Shown: one piece after another, positions 1 to 7,197 of the stretch
How the letters are laid out: each line of letters opens with the position of its first letter
Numbering within the stretch: position 1 is the stretch's first letter
The notes under the pieces: model-generated
The model's input: only the letters and a program-made list of their open reading frames with translations
The model's database searches: none
What the model was told of the DNA's origin: nothing
Source of the DNA: a virus
Virus record (IMG/VR): IMGVR_UViG_3300021961_000610
Location: 1 to 24,558 of that record
Length of the DNA stretch: 24,558 bases
Direction: 5' to 3' (one strand)
Translations under genes and position numbers: made by a program

Positions 1-335
1 GAGGTAACCTAATTGCCATGATATGTTATGATGCCCAATCAGCAAATCAGAATAATTTATACTCCTCTACAACTGTTACTAACGGACAGTATTATCACGT
101 AGTGGCTACTTTTGATAGTGGCTATAATTGGAAAATCTACATAAACGGAGTTTTAGAAAATGAAACCACATTAACCGGTAAACCGTATCAAAACTCATCT
201 TCTATCTCTATAGGAAGAGGAGACAGTAGAACTATGAACGGCGAGCTTCCTATTGCAAAAATATACAACCGAACGCTCACAGCCTCAGAGGTCAAATCAA
301 ACTATAACGCCATCAAAGGCAGATTTAATATTTAG
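1..335 (+). CDS. LamG-like virion/tail-fibre protein, C-terminal part (5' end outside window)
   Basis: The reading frame is already open at base 3, so this is the C-terminal end (about 110 residues) of a gene starting before the window; an internal Met at base 18 is unlikely to be the true start. The visible part looks like the second half of a LamG/concanavalin A-like jelly roll: a GQYYHVVATFD strand, then IYINGVL, then SISIGRG, and a closing segment GELPIAKIYNRTLTASEV, the typical end of phage and bacterial LamG domains. The ending GRFNI matches the ending GRFNM of the next gene, so the two are paralogues. Family knowledge: such domains bind glycans or act as folding modules in fibres. Inference: a surface-binding virion protein. 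Six bases separate its stop from the next ATG. Confidence 0.8.
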   Translation, partial: GNLIAMICYDAQSANQNNLYSSTTVTNGQYYHVVATFDSGYNWKIYINGVLENETTLTGKPYQNSSSISIGRGDSRTMNGELPIAKIYNRTLTASEVKSNYNAIKGRFNI

Positions 336-341
336 TAAGTT

Positions 342-1547
342 ATGGCAGTAAGACACGGATACGGAAAGGTAGCAGGAGCAGATGCATTAACATTTGCATA
401 CGATACTGGGGATATTAGGAATAGTTACAAGGGGGAACCTACCACTAATTTAATTCCATCTGGAGTTGCGTTTTGCCATTCCACAGGACAAGGAGCCGCA
501 GCAACAGTAGAAGATGCACCAGAGAAAGGACCAGGATGGAAAAAAGTTACCATCACAGCTAGAGGTACTAACTTTAGAATTATACAGTGGACATACCTAT
601 CTATGACAGCAAATACTCTATACTGTCATTCTATTGTGTTTGATTGGGGTAATATGAGAGGTAAAAACTACTTTATTTACTTTGATGGCGACGGTACAGG
701 CACCAGAGCATACTACAGACCTGGAGATTACGTAAACACAGGAGGAACTAATATAGATTCATCTATGCCAGATGGTAAGTTTGCAGGAACTATAACTCAT
801 ACCGGTAACCATGCTCATGCATTCTTTATTGGTAATTACACACTTAATCAAAGCGGACTAAACGACTACTTCTACTATAAAGAGTATCAAGCAGAAGTTA
901 ATTCACATCCAACTCAATACACAGGAGGAACACGATCAGCCACACAAGCTTTATTAGATCTGACAGGAAATAGTGAAATTACATTAAATAGTGTGTCGTT
1001 TGATTCAAACGCACAAATGTTATTTGATGGCACAGACGATTCTATAGGTTACGCATATGTAGGTATTTCAAATTATTCACAACCATTTACTATGGAATGT
1101 GTATTCATAGTAGATCCTGCAGCAACTTGGGATAACGGGTATAGAAGTAATATATTTGGTATTGCGGGATCTTATGCTGGTATGTACGGACTTAATAAGC
1201 ACAGTGGTGATAGTGTAGGATTGTATGTAAGAGACGCATCTGGAGGCGGCGCTGCCGACGTAGGCGGTTTATCTAAAGGAGTGTATTACCACTTAGTTGG
1301 AACTTGGGATGGAACTGATGATATACGTATATATTTAAACGGTAGCCTACGTAATACAGCTACATCCGCAAAAAGCGGCGCTCCTGATACTACTTCTATC
1401 TGGCTTGGAGGAACACGAGCATACTCAGGAACAAGCGGACAAGTGTACCACGGTGAAATACCTGTTGCAAAATACTATAACCGAGCACTTACGGCCATAG
1501 AGGTAAGAAACAACTTTAATTTATACAAAGGCCGATTTAACATGTAA
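342..1547 (+). CDS. LamG-domain virion protein (probable tail fibre/adhesin)
   Basis: A 401-residue protein with a C-terminal LamG/concanavalin A-like domain at about residues 215-401. The recognisable pieces are QMLFDGTDDSI, PFTMECVFIVDP, GVYYHLVGTWDGTDDIRIYLNGSL and the closing GEIPVAKYYNRALTAIEV. The N-terminal 200 residues are rich in Gly, Tyr and Thr and look like a second beta-sandwich or carbohydrate-binding module, but I do not recognise a family. It is paralogous to the truncated gene before it: both end in KGRFN(I/M) after an aligned closing strand. The start at 342 (MAVRHGYGKV) is chosen because it follows the previous stop by six bases; there is no Shine-Dalgarno sequence. Inference: a host-surface-binding structural protein. 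An enzymatic role is not supported by any motif I can see. Confidence 0.8.
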   Translation: MAVRHGYGKVAGADALTFAYDTGDIRNSYKGEPTTNLIPSGVAFCHSTGQGAAATVEDAPEKGPGWKKVTITARGTNFRIIQWTYLSMTANTLYCHSIVFDWGNMRGKNYFIYFDGDGTGTRAYYRPGDYVNTGGTNIDSSMPDGKFAGTITHTGNHAHAFFIGNYTLNQSGLNDYFYYKEYQAEVNSHPTQYTGGTRSATQALLDLTGNSEITLNSVSFDSNAQMLFDGTDDSIGYAYVGISNYSQPFTMECVFIVDPAATWDNGYRSNIFGIAGSYAGMYGLNKHSGDSVGLYVRDASGGGAADVGGLSKGVYYHLVGTWDGTDDIRIYLNGSLRNTATSAKSGAPDTTSIWLGGTRAYSGTSGQVYHGEIPVAKYYNRALTAIEVRNNFNLYKGRFNM

Positions 1548-1549
1548 TC

Positions 1550-1559
1550 TATTTATATA
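1550..1559 (+). promoter_or_regulatory. Candidate late promoter motif TATTTATATA
   Basis: CTATTTATATAA lies between the stop at 1547 and the ATG at 1568. The same octamer recurs before several other structural genes in the window, always in this orientation. It is a candidate phage late promoter element, or another regulatory signal; its function is inferred from position only. Confidence 0.5.
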
Positions 1560-1567
1560 AAAAAGCT

Positions 1568-1909
1568 ATGAGCAGATTTCCTAACAGACGCTGGTTAGTT
1601 ATCCCAGCCACAGAAGTAGAGAACGTAGACTTTAATCAAGTTCTAGAATCTTCAGCAGATACTTTAAGATACTCTATAGACGGAAATGAAACTTTCGTTA
1701 AGTATGAAGTATCAGTATTAGAAGAGCCTTATTCATATACCTATACTGATCTTGAAACTAACGAAGAAGTAACTACTACGGTAGAAGCCGGAGTGTACGG
1801 AAGACCTTCTATCTATTCAGAAGCTTATACAGAATATAACCACGAAGAGATTCTTGCTTTACTTGCTACCGAAGCTTGGACAGGACCAATGGATCCAGAT
1901 TTAGAATAA
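1568..1909 (+). CDS. Hypothetical protein in tail-fibre region
   Basis: A 113-residue acidic protein that I do not recognise. It begins MSRFPNRRWLVIPATEVENV. A central stretch around residues 38-75 has alternating hydrophobic and polar residues (ETFVKYEVSVLEE, then SYTYTDLETNEEVTTTVEAG), as expected for beta strands. It has no signal peptide, membrane segment or cysteine. It sits between two lectin-fold genes, five bases before the next start, and has its own copy of the TATTTATA motif 18 bases upstream. Inference: a late-expressed virion accessory protein, perhaps linked to fibre attachment or assembly. No catalytic motif is visible. Confidence 0.75.
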   Translation: MSRFPNRRWLVIPATEVENVDFNQVLESSADTLRYSIDGNETFVKYEVSVLEEPYSYTYTDLETNEEVTTTVEAGVYGRPSIYSEAYTEYNHEEILALLATEAWTGPMDPDLE

Positions 1910-1913
1910 GATT

Positions 1914-3017
1914 ATGGCAGTACCAGGTTCAGGAGAGATATCATTAGGTAAGATTAGACAAGAGTTACAGGCAGCTAACTATACTAGCGGTCCGTATACT
2001 GCTGCTTCTACGTCTTTAGATTTAGCCGAGAACGGTACATACGCTACTATCAATACATGCTCTCCTTATTATCCGCTATCAGCCAATCCAGCTAATATGT
2101 CTGAGTGGTATGGATATGATCATGATGCACCGTGTCCATTTGCAACCGCTTCTTTCTATTTTGATGGAGGTGACGATGCAACCGATAAGCTTCAGACTAG
2201 AGACACCTTACAAGGGGATCCTTACAGTGACTTACAAGCAGATATTCAAGATAAATTTGTAATCTCAATGTGGGTAGCTCCTTGGAATATAGATTCGGCA
2301 GCCGCTGGTCACGCTGGATACCAAAGACTACATGGATTCTGGCGGATAAAAGATGATACAAACGGCTATATAGTATCTATAGGGTATGTACCTAATTACA
2401 GTTTCGGTAATGACAATTATATAGAATTTGTAATTTCAGCAGGAAGTGGGTCTACTAATCAAAGAAGTTGGACCGTCGCCTTAGATGATAACGGAGATAA
2501 TTACGGAGCAACCGGAATAAGTTCCAATGACGTGTGGAACTGGGATAACCCAGGACAATCTAATGCCAATAGGTTTGTACACCTGGTATTTCAATATGAC
2601 AGTACCCAATCAGCTAATGCTGATAAATTTAAAGTATATTGGAACGGAACCGCGTTAAAGAACATGAGCTATAACGCTACTGGAAACGGAGGACCATCCG
2701 GTATAGCTTATAACGGAGATCAGTATATGGTACTAGGTCAGCATCACTATGGCGGACTCACCAACGGTGCTCCCGGTATATGGTATGGATGGATAGGATG
2801 GTTCAGCTATAAAAATGGGTTTGCAGCATCATCTACAAATATTGCAACCCTGTACAACTCCGGTTCTCCGCCCGATCCTGATGATATAACACAGATAGGT
2901 CCAGATATGATACATTATCGATTTGGAAGTAATGCAAGTAGTCAAAATGATTATAATGGTTTTAACATAATACTAGATGTAACAACTGCGGACTGGGATA
3001 ATAATGTTTACCCATAA
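1914..3017 (+). CDS. Tail-fibre-like protein with LamG-type domain
   Basis: A 367-residue protein. The N-terminus VPGSGEISLGKIRQELQ resembles the short opening motif (roughly SG-ISL-I--E) found at the start of many phage tail-fibre and baseplate-attached proteins of T4-like marine phages; this is recalled family knowledge, not a search. From about residue 88 it looks like a concanavalin A-like/LamG domain: SFYFDGGDDATDKLQT, FVISMWVAPWN, FVHLVFQYDS, FKVYWNGTAL, and a late GPGIWYGWIGWFSYK strand. The end (PDDITQIGPDMIHYRFG) is typical of LamG proteins that describe total length or extent. Inference: an adhesin at the tail or baseplate. Its last 14 bases contain an ATG that could be read as the start of the next gene, though a later start is more likely. 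Confidence 0.78.
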   Translation: MAVPGSGEISLGKIRQELQAANYTSGPYTAASTSLDLAENGTYATINTCSPYYPLSANPANMSEWYGYDHDAPCPFATASFYFDGGDDATDKLQTRDTLQGDPYSDLQADIQDKFVISMWVAPWNIDSAAAGHAGYQRLHGFWRIKDDTNGYIVSIGYVPNYSFGNDNYIEFVISAGSGSTNQRSWTVALDDNGDNYGATGISSNDVWNWDNPGQSNANRFVHLVFQYDSTQSANADKFKVYWNGTALKNMSYNATGNGGPSGIAYNGDQYMVLGQHHYGGLTNGAPGIWYGWIGWFSYKNGFAASSTNIATLYNSGSPPDPDDITQIGPDMIHYRFGSNASSQNDYNGFNIILDVTTADWDNNVYP

Positions 3018-3033
3018 TTATAATAAAGAGACT

Positions 3034-3198
3034 ATGGAAGACAAAGGATTAGGAGATACTATCGCAAGAGCCACTCATGCTACCGGTCTAGATCGTTTTG
3101 CACAAAAGATCGCTGAAGCAAGAGGAAAGTCCGATTGCGGATGCAAGAAAAGACAAGAATATATCAACCAATTGATTCCATATAAAAAGAAAGACTAA
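3034..3198 (+). CDS. Small Cys-motif protein (DCGCKKRQE)
   Basis: A 54-residue protein if started at the ATG at 3034 (MEDKGLGDTIARATHATGL). An in-frame ATG at 3004 would add ten residues and overlap the preceding gene by 14 bases. I prefer 3034 because the added residues look unlike the rest and the preferred N-terminus begins a compact helix. The protein is basic and ends in a cysteine cluster, DCGCKKRQEYINQLIPY. I recall short phage proteins with this layout (GDT-, -ATG-, DCGC-KR---LN-LFP) in phages of Bacteroidota, but their function is unknown to me. The two closely spaced cysteines could bind metal or form a dimer site, which is inference. Its stop overlaps the next ATG by one base (TAATG). 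Confidence 0.7.
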   Translation: MEDKGLGDTIARATHATGLDRFAQKIAEARGKSDCGCKKRQEYINQLIPYKKKD

Positions 3199-3428
3199 TG
3201 GCAACAAAATACAGAGTTTACAAACAGCTCATCCCTGTACCTTTAAACACAGACGATCCTACATGGGCAAAACGCCAGATCTGGGTACAGAAACTTAACT
3301 CAGAAGACACTATTGATGAGTTTGATACCTTAGCAGAAGCTCAAGCTAAAAGAGATGAATTGACAGCTGCTGACGAGACTGGAAGAATCTACAAGGTAGA
3401 AGAAGTTGAAGTAGAAGTTGGAGAATAA
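3198..3428 (+). CDS. Hypothetical small acidic protein
   Basis: A 76-residue protein that I do not recognise. It begins MATKYRVYKQLIPVP and ends in a run of Glu-Val repeats (VEEVEVEVGE). The middle, DTIDEFDTLAEAQAKRDEL, looks like a strand followed by an amphipathic helix, similar to small phage proteins that restate a parameter field, but nothing assigns a function. It overlaps the stop of the upstream small gene by one base, so translation is probably coupled. A candidate late promoter follows it, which ends this small unit. Confidence 0.7.
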   Translation: MATKYRVYKQLIPVPLNTDDPTWAKRQIWVQKLNSEDTIDEFDTLAEAQAKRDELTAADETGRIYKVEEVEVEVGE

Positions 3429-3442
3429 ATCTTTTCTTCCTA

Positions 3443-3452
3443 TATTTATATA
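3443..3452 (+). promoter_or_regulatory. Candidate late promoter motif TATTTATATA
   Basis: The sequence TATATTTATATATAAC lies in the 55-base gap before the ATG at 3484, 41 bases upstream. It is an exact copy of the octamer found before the sheath, tube and other structural genes. Function is inferred from recurrence and position. Confidence 0.5.
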
Positions 3453-3483
3453 TAACTAACCGGTTAAATTAAAATAACGTTAC

Positions 3484-3771
3484 ATGGAAAACCAAAAGTT
3501 GACTCAAGAAGAGTTACAGCAGATCGCTGACCTTCAAAACAAAAATCGTGCTGTCGTAAGCGAGTTCGGCGAAATCGAGCTTATCAAGCTTAGTATCGAA
3601 GCACGTGTTGAAAATGCTAAGAAATTCTTAGCTGAACTTCGCGAAGCCGAGCAGACGTTCGGTAAAGAGCTTTCTGAAAAGTACGGTGATGGAACTGTAG
3701 ACTTACAATCTGGTGAGTTTGTTCCTGCTCCTGCTCAAGAGGAAGCTACTGAAGAGCCAGCTGCAGAATAA
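3484..3771 (+). CDS. Hypothetical coiled-coil protein
   Basis: A 95-residue acidic protein. Residues about 5-67 are predicted by eye to be helical and coiled-coil-like (LTQEELQQIADLQNKNRAVV, then ELIKLSIEARVENAKKFLAEL). The tail (about residues 80-95) is low complexity, Ala/Pro/Glu-rich (PAPAQEEATEEPAAE). The codon mix shifts here towards CGT/CGC for Arg and TTC for Phe, compared with the AGA-rich fibre genes upstream, which may mark higher expression. It has its own upstream motif and is followed by a strong terminator, so it looks like a single-gene transcription unit. Similar small helical proteins occur near the structural genes of marine T4-like phages, but I cannot name a function. Confidence 0.78.
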   Translation: MENQKLTQEELQQIADLQNKNRAVVSEFGEIELIKLSIEARVENAKKFLAELREAEQTFGKELSEKYGDGTVDLQSGEFVPAPAQEEATEEPAAE

Positions 3772-3798
3772 GCGCACAACGCACTCCAGGGAAGATTA

Positions 3799-3820
3799 AG
3801 AGGGTTTCGGCCCTCTTTTT
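3799..3820 (+). terminator. Rho-independent terminator
   Basis: The stem AGAGGG (3799-3804) pairs with CCCTCT (3811-3816) around the loop TTTCGG, followed by a T run to 3820. It lies 27 bases after the stop at 3771. The next candidate promoter motif starts at once after the T run. Confidence 0.88.
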
Positions 3821-3821
3821 C

Positions 3822-3831
3822 TATTTATATA
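3822..3831 (+). promoter_or_regulatory. Candidate late promoter motif TATTTATATA
   Basis: CTATTTATATAAAAA directly abuts the T run of the terminator ending at 3820 and lies 26 bases before the ATG at 3848. The placement between a terminator and a gene start is what a promoter would show. Confidence 0.6.
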
Positions 3832-3847
3832 AAAATCTCACATACAC

Positions 3848-4804
3848 ATGGCTTTAGAAGATAAAAAATCGTTATTACAGCCTAGCTCTGTACAATCCCA
3901 GCAGTATAGATTACAATACTCTGGTCTACAGGATAGAGCTAACGAAGCTGTTAAGTATACCGCTCCTGCTGCTAATACTCCTAGAGTATCTCAGTTTGTA
4001 GGCACAGTACCATCTGTAGCATTAGCAGCACCAACACCTCAACCTGTTGGATCTTCTACTATAGCTAAGAACTATCGAGCATCAGCTGCAGTATTAGACG
4101 GAGATACGTATCTTACTGCTTCTATTGGAAGTGATGTAGATCTTAATACGGTAACCAGCGGTTCATTAAGCTTAGTGTTTATGATTAAGCCGGATACAGT
4201 ACCTACAGCACAGAAGCAGTACCTATTCCATGCTTATACCGGATCATTTGCCAGCCACTCTTTAGAAGTAACATTAAATGGGTATAATCTAGAGATTAGA
4301 GGCACAAACGACGGTAAGTACTCAAGATACTACGCAACTATCCCTGCAACAGCCTGGGGTACTCAAGAAAACGGGTATACTATTGTTGAGATCGGTAAAA
4401 ATGCTCAAACAGCTGACAGACCATCAGTACCGTTAGGCTTTGCAAGATATTACGCTAAGGTAGGTAATACTTCTTATAGCTTAATCGCAAGAGGTAACGG
4501 AATAGTTACTTCTCATGACCTATCCCTAATAGACCACCTAAGCATCGGCGGTACAGCTGCAGTTGCTAACTCTAACTTCTCAGGATCGATTGCATTTGCA
4601 ATGATTAAAGGAGACACTCGCTTAACAGCCGACCAATACATCGATCTAAAAGACGGAAAGAAGTTAGTAGGTTCAATTATTCCACAAGTAAGAGCTTATA
4701 CTTTCGATAGTAACGGAGCTGTAGAAGATCCAGGTACATTAGCTGATGTTAACGTAACTTTAGGAGTAACTGGAAGCTATTCCATAACTACAGGATACTA
4801 TTAA
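3848..4804 (+). CDS. Virion protein with concanavalin A-like (LamG-type) domain
   Basis: A 318-residue protein. Residues 1-80 are Ala/Gln/Ser-rich and probably extended, serving as a linker or attachment segment. Residues about 83-275 look like a lectin-type beta sandwich: SAAVLDGDTYLTASIGSDVD, SLSLVFMIKPD, KQYLFHAYTG, HSLEVTLNGYNLEIRG, HLSIGGTAAVANSNFSGSIAF and a closing MIKGDTRLTADQYIDL, matching the usual end of LamG-like phage domains. No catalytic motif is seen. It is preceded by a terminator and a candidate late promoter, and the next gene (sheath) has its own promoter motif, so it may be a monocistronic late gene. Possible roles are a fibre, a baseplate-exposed adhesin or a capsid/tail decoration; the domain call is by pattern only. 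Confidence 0.72.
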   Translation: MALEDKKSLLQPSSVQSQQYRLQYSGLQDRANEAVKYTAPAANTPRVSQFVGTVPSVALAAPTPQPVGSSTIAKNYRASAAVLDGDTYLTASIGSDVDLNTVTSGSLSLVFMIKPDTVPTAQKQYLFHAYTGSFASHSLEVTLNGYNLEIRGTNDGKYSRYYATIPATAWGTQENGYTIVEIGKNAQTADRPSVPLGFARYYAKVGNTSYSLIARGNGIVTSHDLSLIDHLSIGGTAAVANSNFSGSIAFAMIKGDTRLTADQYIDLKDGKKLVGSIIPQVRAYTFDSNGAVEDPGTLADVNVTLGVTGSYSITTGYY

Positions 4805-4826
4805 TTGTTTTTGCGCTTCATTAACA

Positions 4827-4836
4827 TATTTATATA
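4827..4836 (+). promoter_or_regulatory. Candidate late promoter motif TATTTATATA
   Basis: CATATTTATATAAAG lies 35 bases before the tail sheath ATG at 4862. The sheath is one of the most abundant late proteins in any contractile-tail phage, which fits a strong late promoter here. Confidence 0.6.
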
Positions 4837-4861
4837 AAGAATAATATAACCCTTCATAAAG

Positions 4862-6595
4862 ATGGCAGAAAGAATTTTATCACCAGGTGTATTTTCAAGA
4901 GAAAATGACCTATCTTTCATCACCCCAGCTGCTGGCGAGATCTCTACGGCTTTAGTAGGACCTACAACTAAAGGTCCTGTTAATATTCCTACTGTAGTTA
5001 GATCTTTAGGCGAGTACCTAAATGTATTTGGCGGCACTTTCAAATCAGGTAGTGACTACTACAACCACTTTACTACAATCGCAGCTGAAAAGTACTTCGA
5101 ACAAGGAGGTTCTTCTCTCTTAGTTACTAGAGTATCTGATGATACTTTCTCTAGTGCTACTGCTACAGTATATAGTGCTTCTGCTGCATGGTTTACCTTA
5201 AAGACTCTAAGTCAAGGTGAGATCATGAACAACAGCGGTAGTGGTACATTAGCAGGAGCTGACAATGCTCTTGTTTCCGGTTCAGCCGATAACGTAAGAT
5301 GGGAAATTACTAACGTAGATGCAGCACAGGGTACTGTTTCTCTTGTTATCAGAAGAGGTGACGACAACGAAAAGAACAAAATCGTTCTAGAGTCTTATTC
5401 TAACCTTTCTTTAGATCCTAAATCTGCTAACTACATCGCCAAAGTAATCGGTGATCAGTATAAGACAGTTAGCGGTGTTGATGGAGCTGTAACAGTAAAC
5501 GGTGAGTATGCAAACTCTTCTAAATTCGTTTATGTAGATGCAGTAACATTCAAAACCCCGGACTACTTCGACAATACTGGAGCTGCTAAAGGAGCTTACT
5601 CTGCTTCATTTGAAGCGTTTGTAATCGGTAGCGGATCTGCTCACGGTACATTCGGTTCAGCAGAAGGAGTTTTATTCCAAGCCGGAGTTGCTGCAACATT
5701 TAATCAGAACATTGCTAGCGCAACAGACTCACAAGGTATCGATCCTTCTACTGCTTACGCTACAGCATTACTATCTCTTGCTAACAAAGACGAATATAAA
5801 TTTAACGTACTATTAACACCAGGTCTTACAAAAGATCTTAACTCTTCAGTAGTATCAAGCTTTATCAGCTTAGTAGAAGGAAGAGGAGATGCAATCTACG
5901 TTGTAGATGCTTATAAGTACGGAGGTTCAGTAGCCAATGCAGTATCTAGTGCTGCTGGTATGAATAGCTCTTATGCAGCTGCTTACTGGCCATGGGTTAA
6001 AGTATCTGACAACCAGTTAGGAAAGAATACATGGGCTCCAGCTTCTGCAGTAATCGGAGGTGTTTATGCCTTCACTGATAGAGTAGGTGCTGAATGGTTC
6101 GCTCCTGCAGGTCTATTAAGAGGTGGTATTCCAGGTGTAGTAACAGCTGAAAGAAAGCTTTCTCAATCAGACAGAGACACATTATACGGAGGTAAAGTTA
6201 ACCCACTTGCTACCTTCCCAGGTTCAGGTGTTGTAGCTTACGGTCAGAAGACATTACAGACTAAAGCTTCTGCATTAGACAGAGTAAACGTTCGTAGACT
6301 TCTTATCAACCTTAAGAACTTCATCGGTGATCAAGCTAACAACTTAGTATTCGAGCAGAACACAATCGCTACTCGTAACAGATTCTTAGCCGCCACTAAC
6401 CCATATCTTGAAACTGTAGTACAGCGTCAAGGACTTTACGCTTACAGAGTTGTAATGGATGACACCAACAACACTGCTGACGTTATCGATAGAAACCAAT
6501 TAGTAGGTCAGATCTTTATCCAACCAACTAAGACTGCGGAATTCATCGTACTTGACTTCGTTGTTCAGCCAACAGGTGCAACATTTGGAGCGTAA
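4862..6595 (+). CDS. Tail sheath protein (T4 gp18-like)
   Basis: The contractile outer tube of the tail; many copies polymerise around the inner tube and shorten on infection. The 577 residues are somewhat shorter than T4 gp18 (659). The N-terminus MAERILSPGVFSRENDLSFI and the following STALVGPTTKGPVNIPTVV are the classic sheath opening (SPGV...E.D, then GP...GP...). The C-terminal domain at about residues 465-577 is also typical: ASALDRVNVRRLLINLKNFI, FEQNTIATRNRF, LETVVQRQGLYAYRVVMDDT and FIQPTKTAEFIVLDFVVQP. The middle (about 90-300) is the variable, probably surface-exposed part. It is followed directly by the tube gene, as in T4. It lacks a Shine-Dalgarno sequence. Confidence 0.97.
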   Translation: MAERILSPGVFSRENDLSFITPAAGEISTALVGPTTKGPVNIPTVVRSLGEYLNVFGGTFKSGSDYYNHFTTIAAEKYFEQGGSSLLVTRVSDDTFSSATATVYSASAAWFTLKTLSQGEIMNNSGSGTLAGADNALVSGSADNVRWEITNVDAAQGTVSLVIRRGDDNEKNKIVLESYSNLSLDPKSANYIAKVIGDQYKTVSGVDGAVTVNGEYANSSKFVYVDAVTFKTPDYFDNTGAAKGAYSASFEAFVIGSGSAHGTFGSAEGVLFQAGVAATFNQNIASATDSQGIDPSTAYATALLSLANKDEYKFNVLLTPGLTKDLNSSVVSSFISLVEGRGDAIYVVDAYKYGGSVANAVSSAAGMNSSYAAAYWPWVKVSDNQLGKNTWAPASAVIGGVYAFTDRVGAEWFAPAGLLRGGIPGVVTAERKLSQSDRDTLYGGKVNPLATFPGSGVVAYGQKTLQTKASALDRVNVRRLLINLKNFIGDQANNLVFEQNTIATRNRFLAATNPYLETVVQRQGLYAYRVVMDDTNNTADVIDRNQLVGQIFIQPTKTAEFIVLDFVVQPTGATFGA

Positions 6596-6596
6596 C

Positions 6597-6604
6597 TATT
6601 TATA
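6597..6604 (+). promoter_or_regulatory. Candidate late promoter motif TATTTATA
   Basis: CTATTTATAATAAAG begins three bases after the sheath stop codon and lies 28 bases before the tube ATG at 6625. It would give the tube gene its own transcript. Confidence 0.55.
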
Positions 6605-6624
6605 ATAAAGTAAACTAAAGTAAC

Positions 6625-7110
6625 ATGCCAGTACTAGATCCAAACGAAATCATGTTTACCGCCTTCGAACCGAAGGTAACGAACAGATTTATCATGTACA
6701 TCGATGGAATTCCATCATATATGGTTAAGAGCGTAACTTCACCTTCTTTTACTGACGGTGTTATCAAGCTTGACCACATCAACACTTACAGAAAGATCCG
6801 CGGTAAGAGAGAATGGCAGAACATGACTCTCTCATTATACGATCCAATCACACCTTCTGGTGCACAGGCTGTAATGGAGTGGGCTCGTTTAGGATATGAA
6901 TCAGTAACTGGTAGAGCTGGATACTCTGACTTCTACAAGAAAGACGTAACTTTAAATATGCTAGGTCCTGTTGGAGATATCGTAGGAGAATGGATCGTTA
7001 AAGGTGCATTCGTACAATCTTCTAACTTCGGTACTTACAACTGGTCTACAGATGAAGCCATCTCAGTTGAACTAGTATTATCAATGGACTACTGTGTATT
7101 AAACTTCTAA
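6625..7110 (+). CDS. Tail tube protein (T4 gp19-like)
   Basis: The inner tail tube subunit, stacked in hexameric rings inside the sheath. Its 161 residues are almost the same length as T4 gp19 (163). Telling segments are the opening PNEIMFTAFEPKVTNRFIMY, the IPSYMVKSVTSPSF strand, the region IRGKREWQNMTLSLYDPITP and the ending ISVELVLSMDYCVLNF. These match the gp19 pattern of an N-terminal 'F-P---NRF---I-GI--Y-V' and a C-terminal beta strand with D(Y/F)C. Placement right after the sheath supports the call. It is followed by a strong terminator. Confidence 0.95.
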   Translation: MPVLDPNEIMFTAFEPKVTNRFIMYIDGIPSYMVKSVTSPSFTDGVIKLDHINTYRKIRGKREWQNMTLSLYDPITPSGAQAVMEWARLGYESVTGRAGYSDFYKKDVTLNMLGPVGDIVGEWIVKGAFVQSSNFGTYNWSTDEAISVELVLSMDYCVLNF

Positions 7111-7136
7111 TACCCCGCCTTGTCAACAAAGGAAAG

Positions 7137-7161
7137 CCCGGTCTTTATGGCCGGGTTTTTT
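7137..7161 (+). terminator. Rho-independent terminator
   Basis: CCCGGTC (7137-7143) pairs with GGCCGGG (7149-7155, one G-T wobble) around the loop TTTAT, followed by six Ts. It ends the sheath/tube unit 26 bases after the tube stop. Confidence 0.88.
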
Positions 7162-7170
7162 ATTTTCATA

Positions 7171-7180
7171 TATTTATATA
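7171..7180 (+). promoter_or_regulatory. Candidate late promoter motif TATTTATATA
   Basis: CATATATTTATATATAAAG begins about ten bases after the terminator T run and lies 27 bases before the ATG at 7198. This is the same terminator-then-motif arrangement as at 3799-3831. Confidence 0.6.
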
Positions 7181-7197
7181 TAAAGTAATACAGTTAT

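Noticed and set aside
329-336. TATTTAGT before the gene at 342
   Set aside because: It overlaps the last codons and stop of the upstream gene and differs from the octamer; too weak to list as a promoter.
3004-3033. Earlier ATG for the DCGC-motif protein
   Set aside because: It overlaps the previous coding sequence by 14 bases and adds ten residues unlike the compact remainder; 3034 is preferred but not proven.
1-4804. Diversity-generating retroelement linked to the fibre genes
   Set aside because: No reverse transcriptase, template repeat or C-type lectin variable region is visible in the window.
4801-5043. Minus-strand open frame overlapping the sheath start
   Set aside because: It overlaps the sheath N-terminus and a promoter motif and has no domain; it is a shadow.
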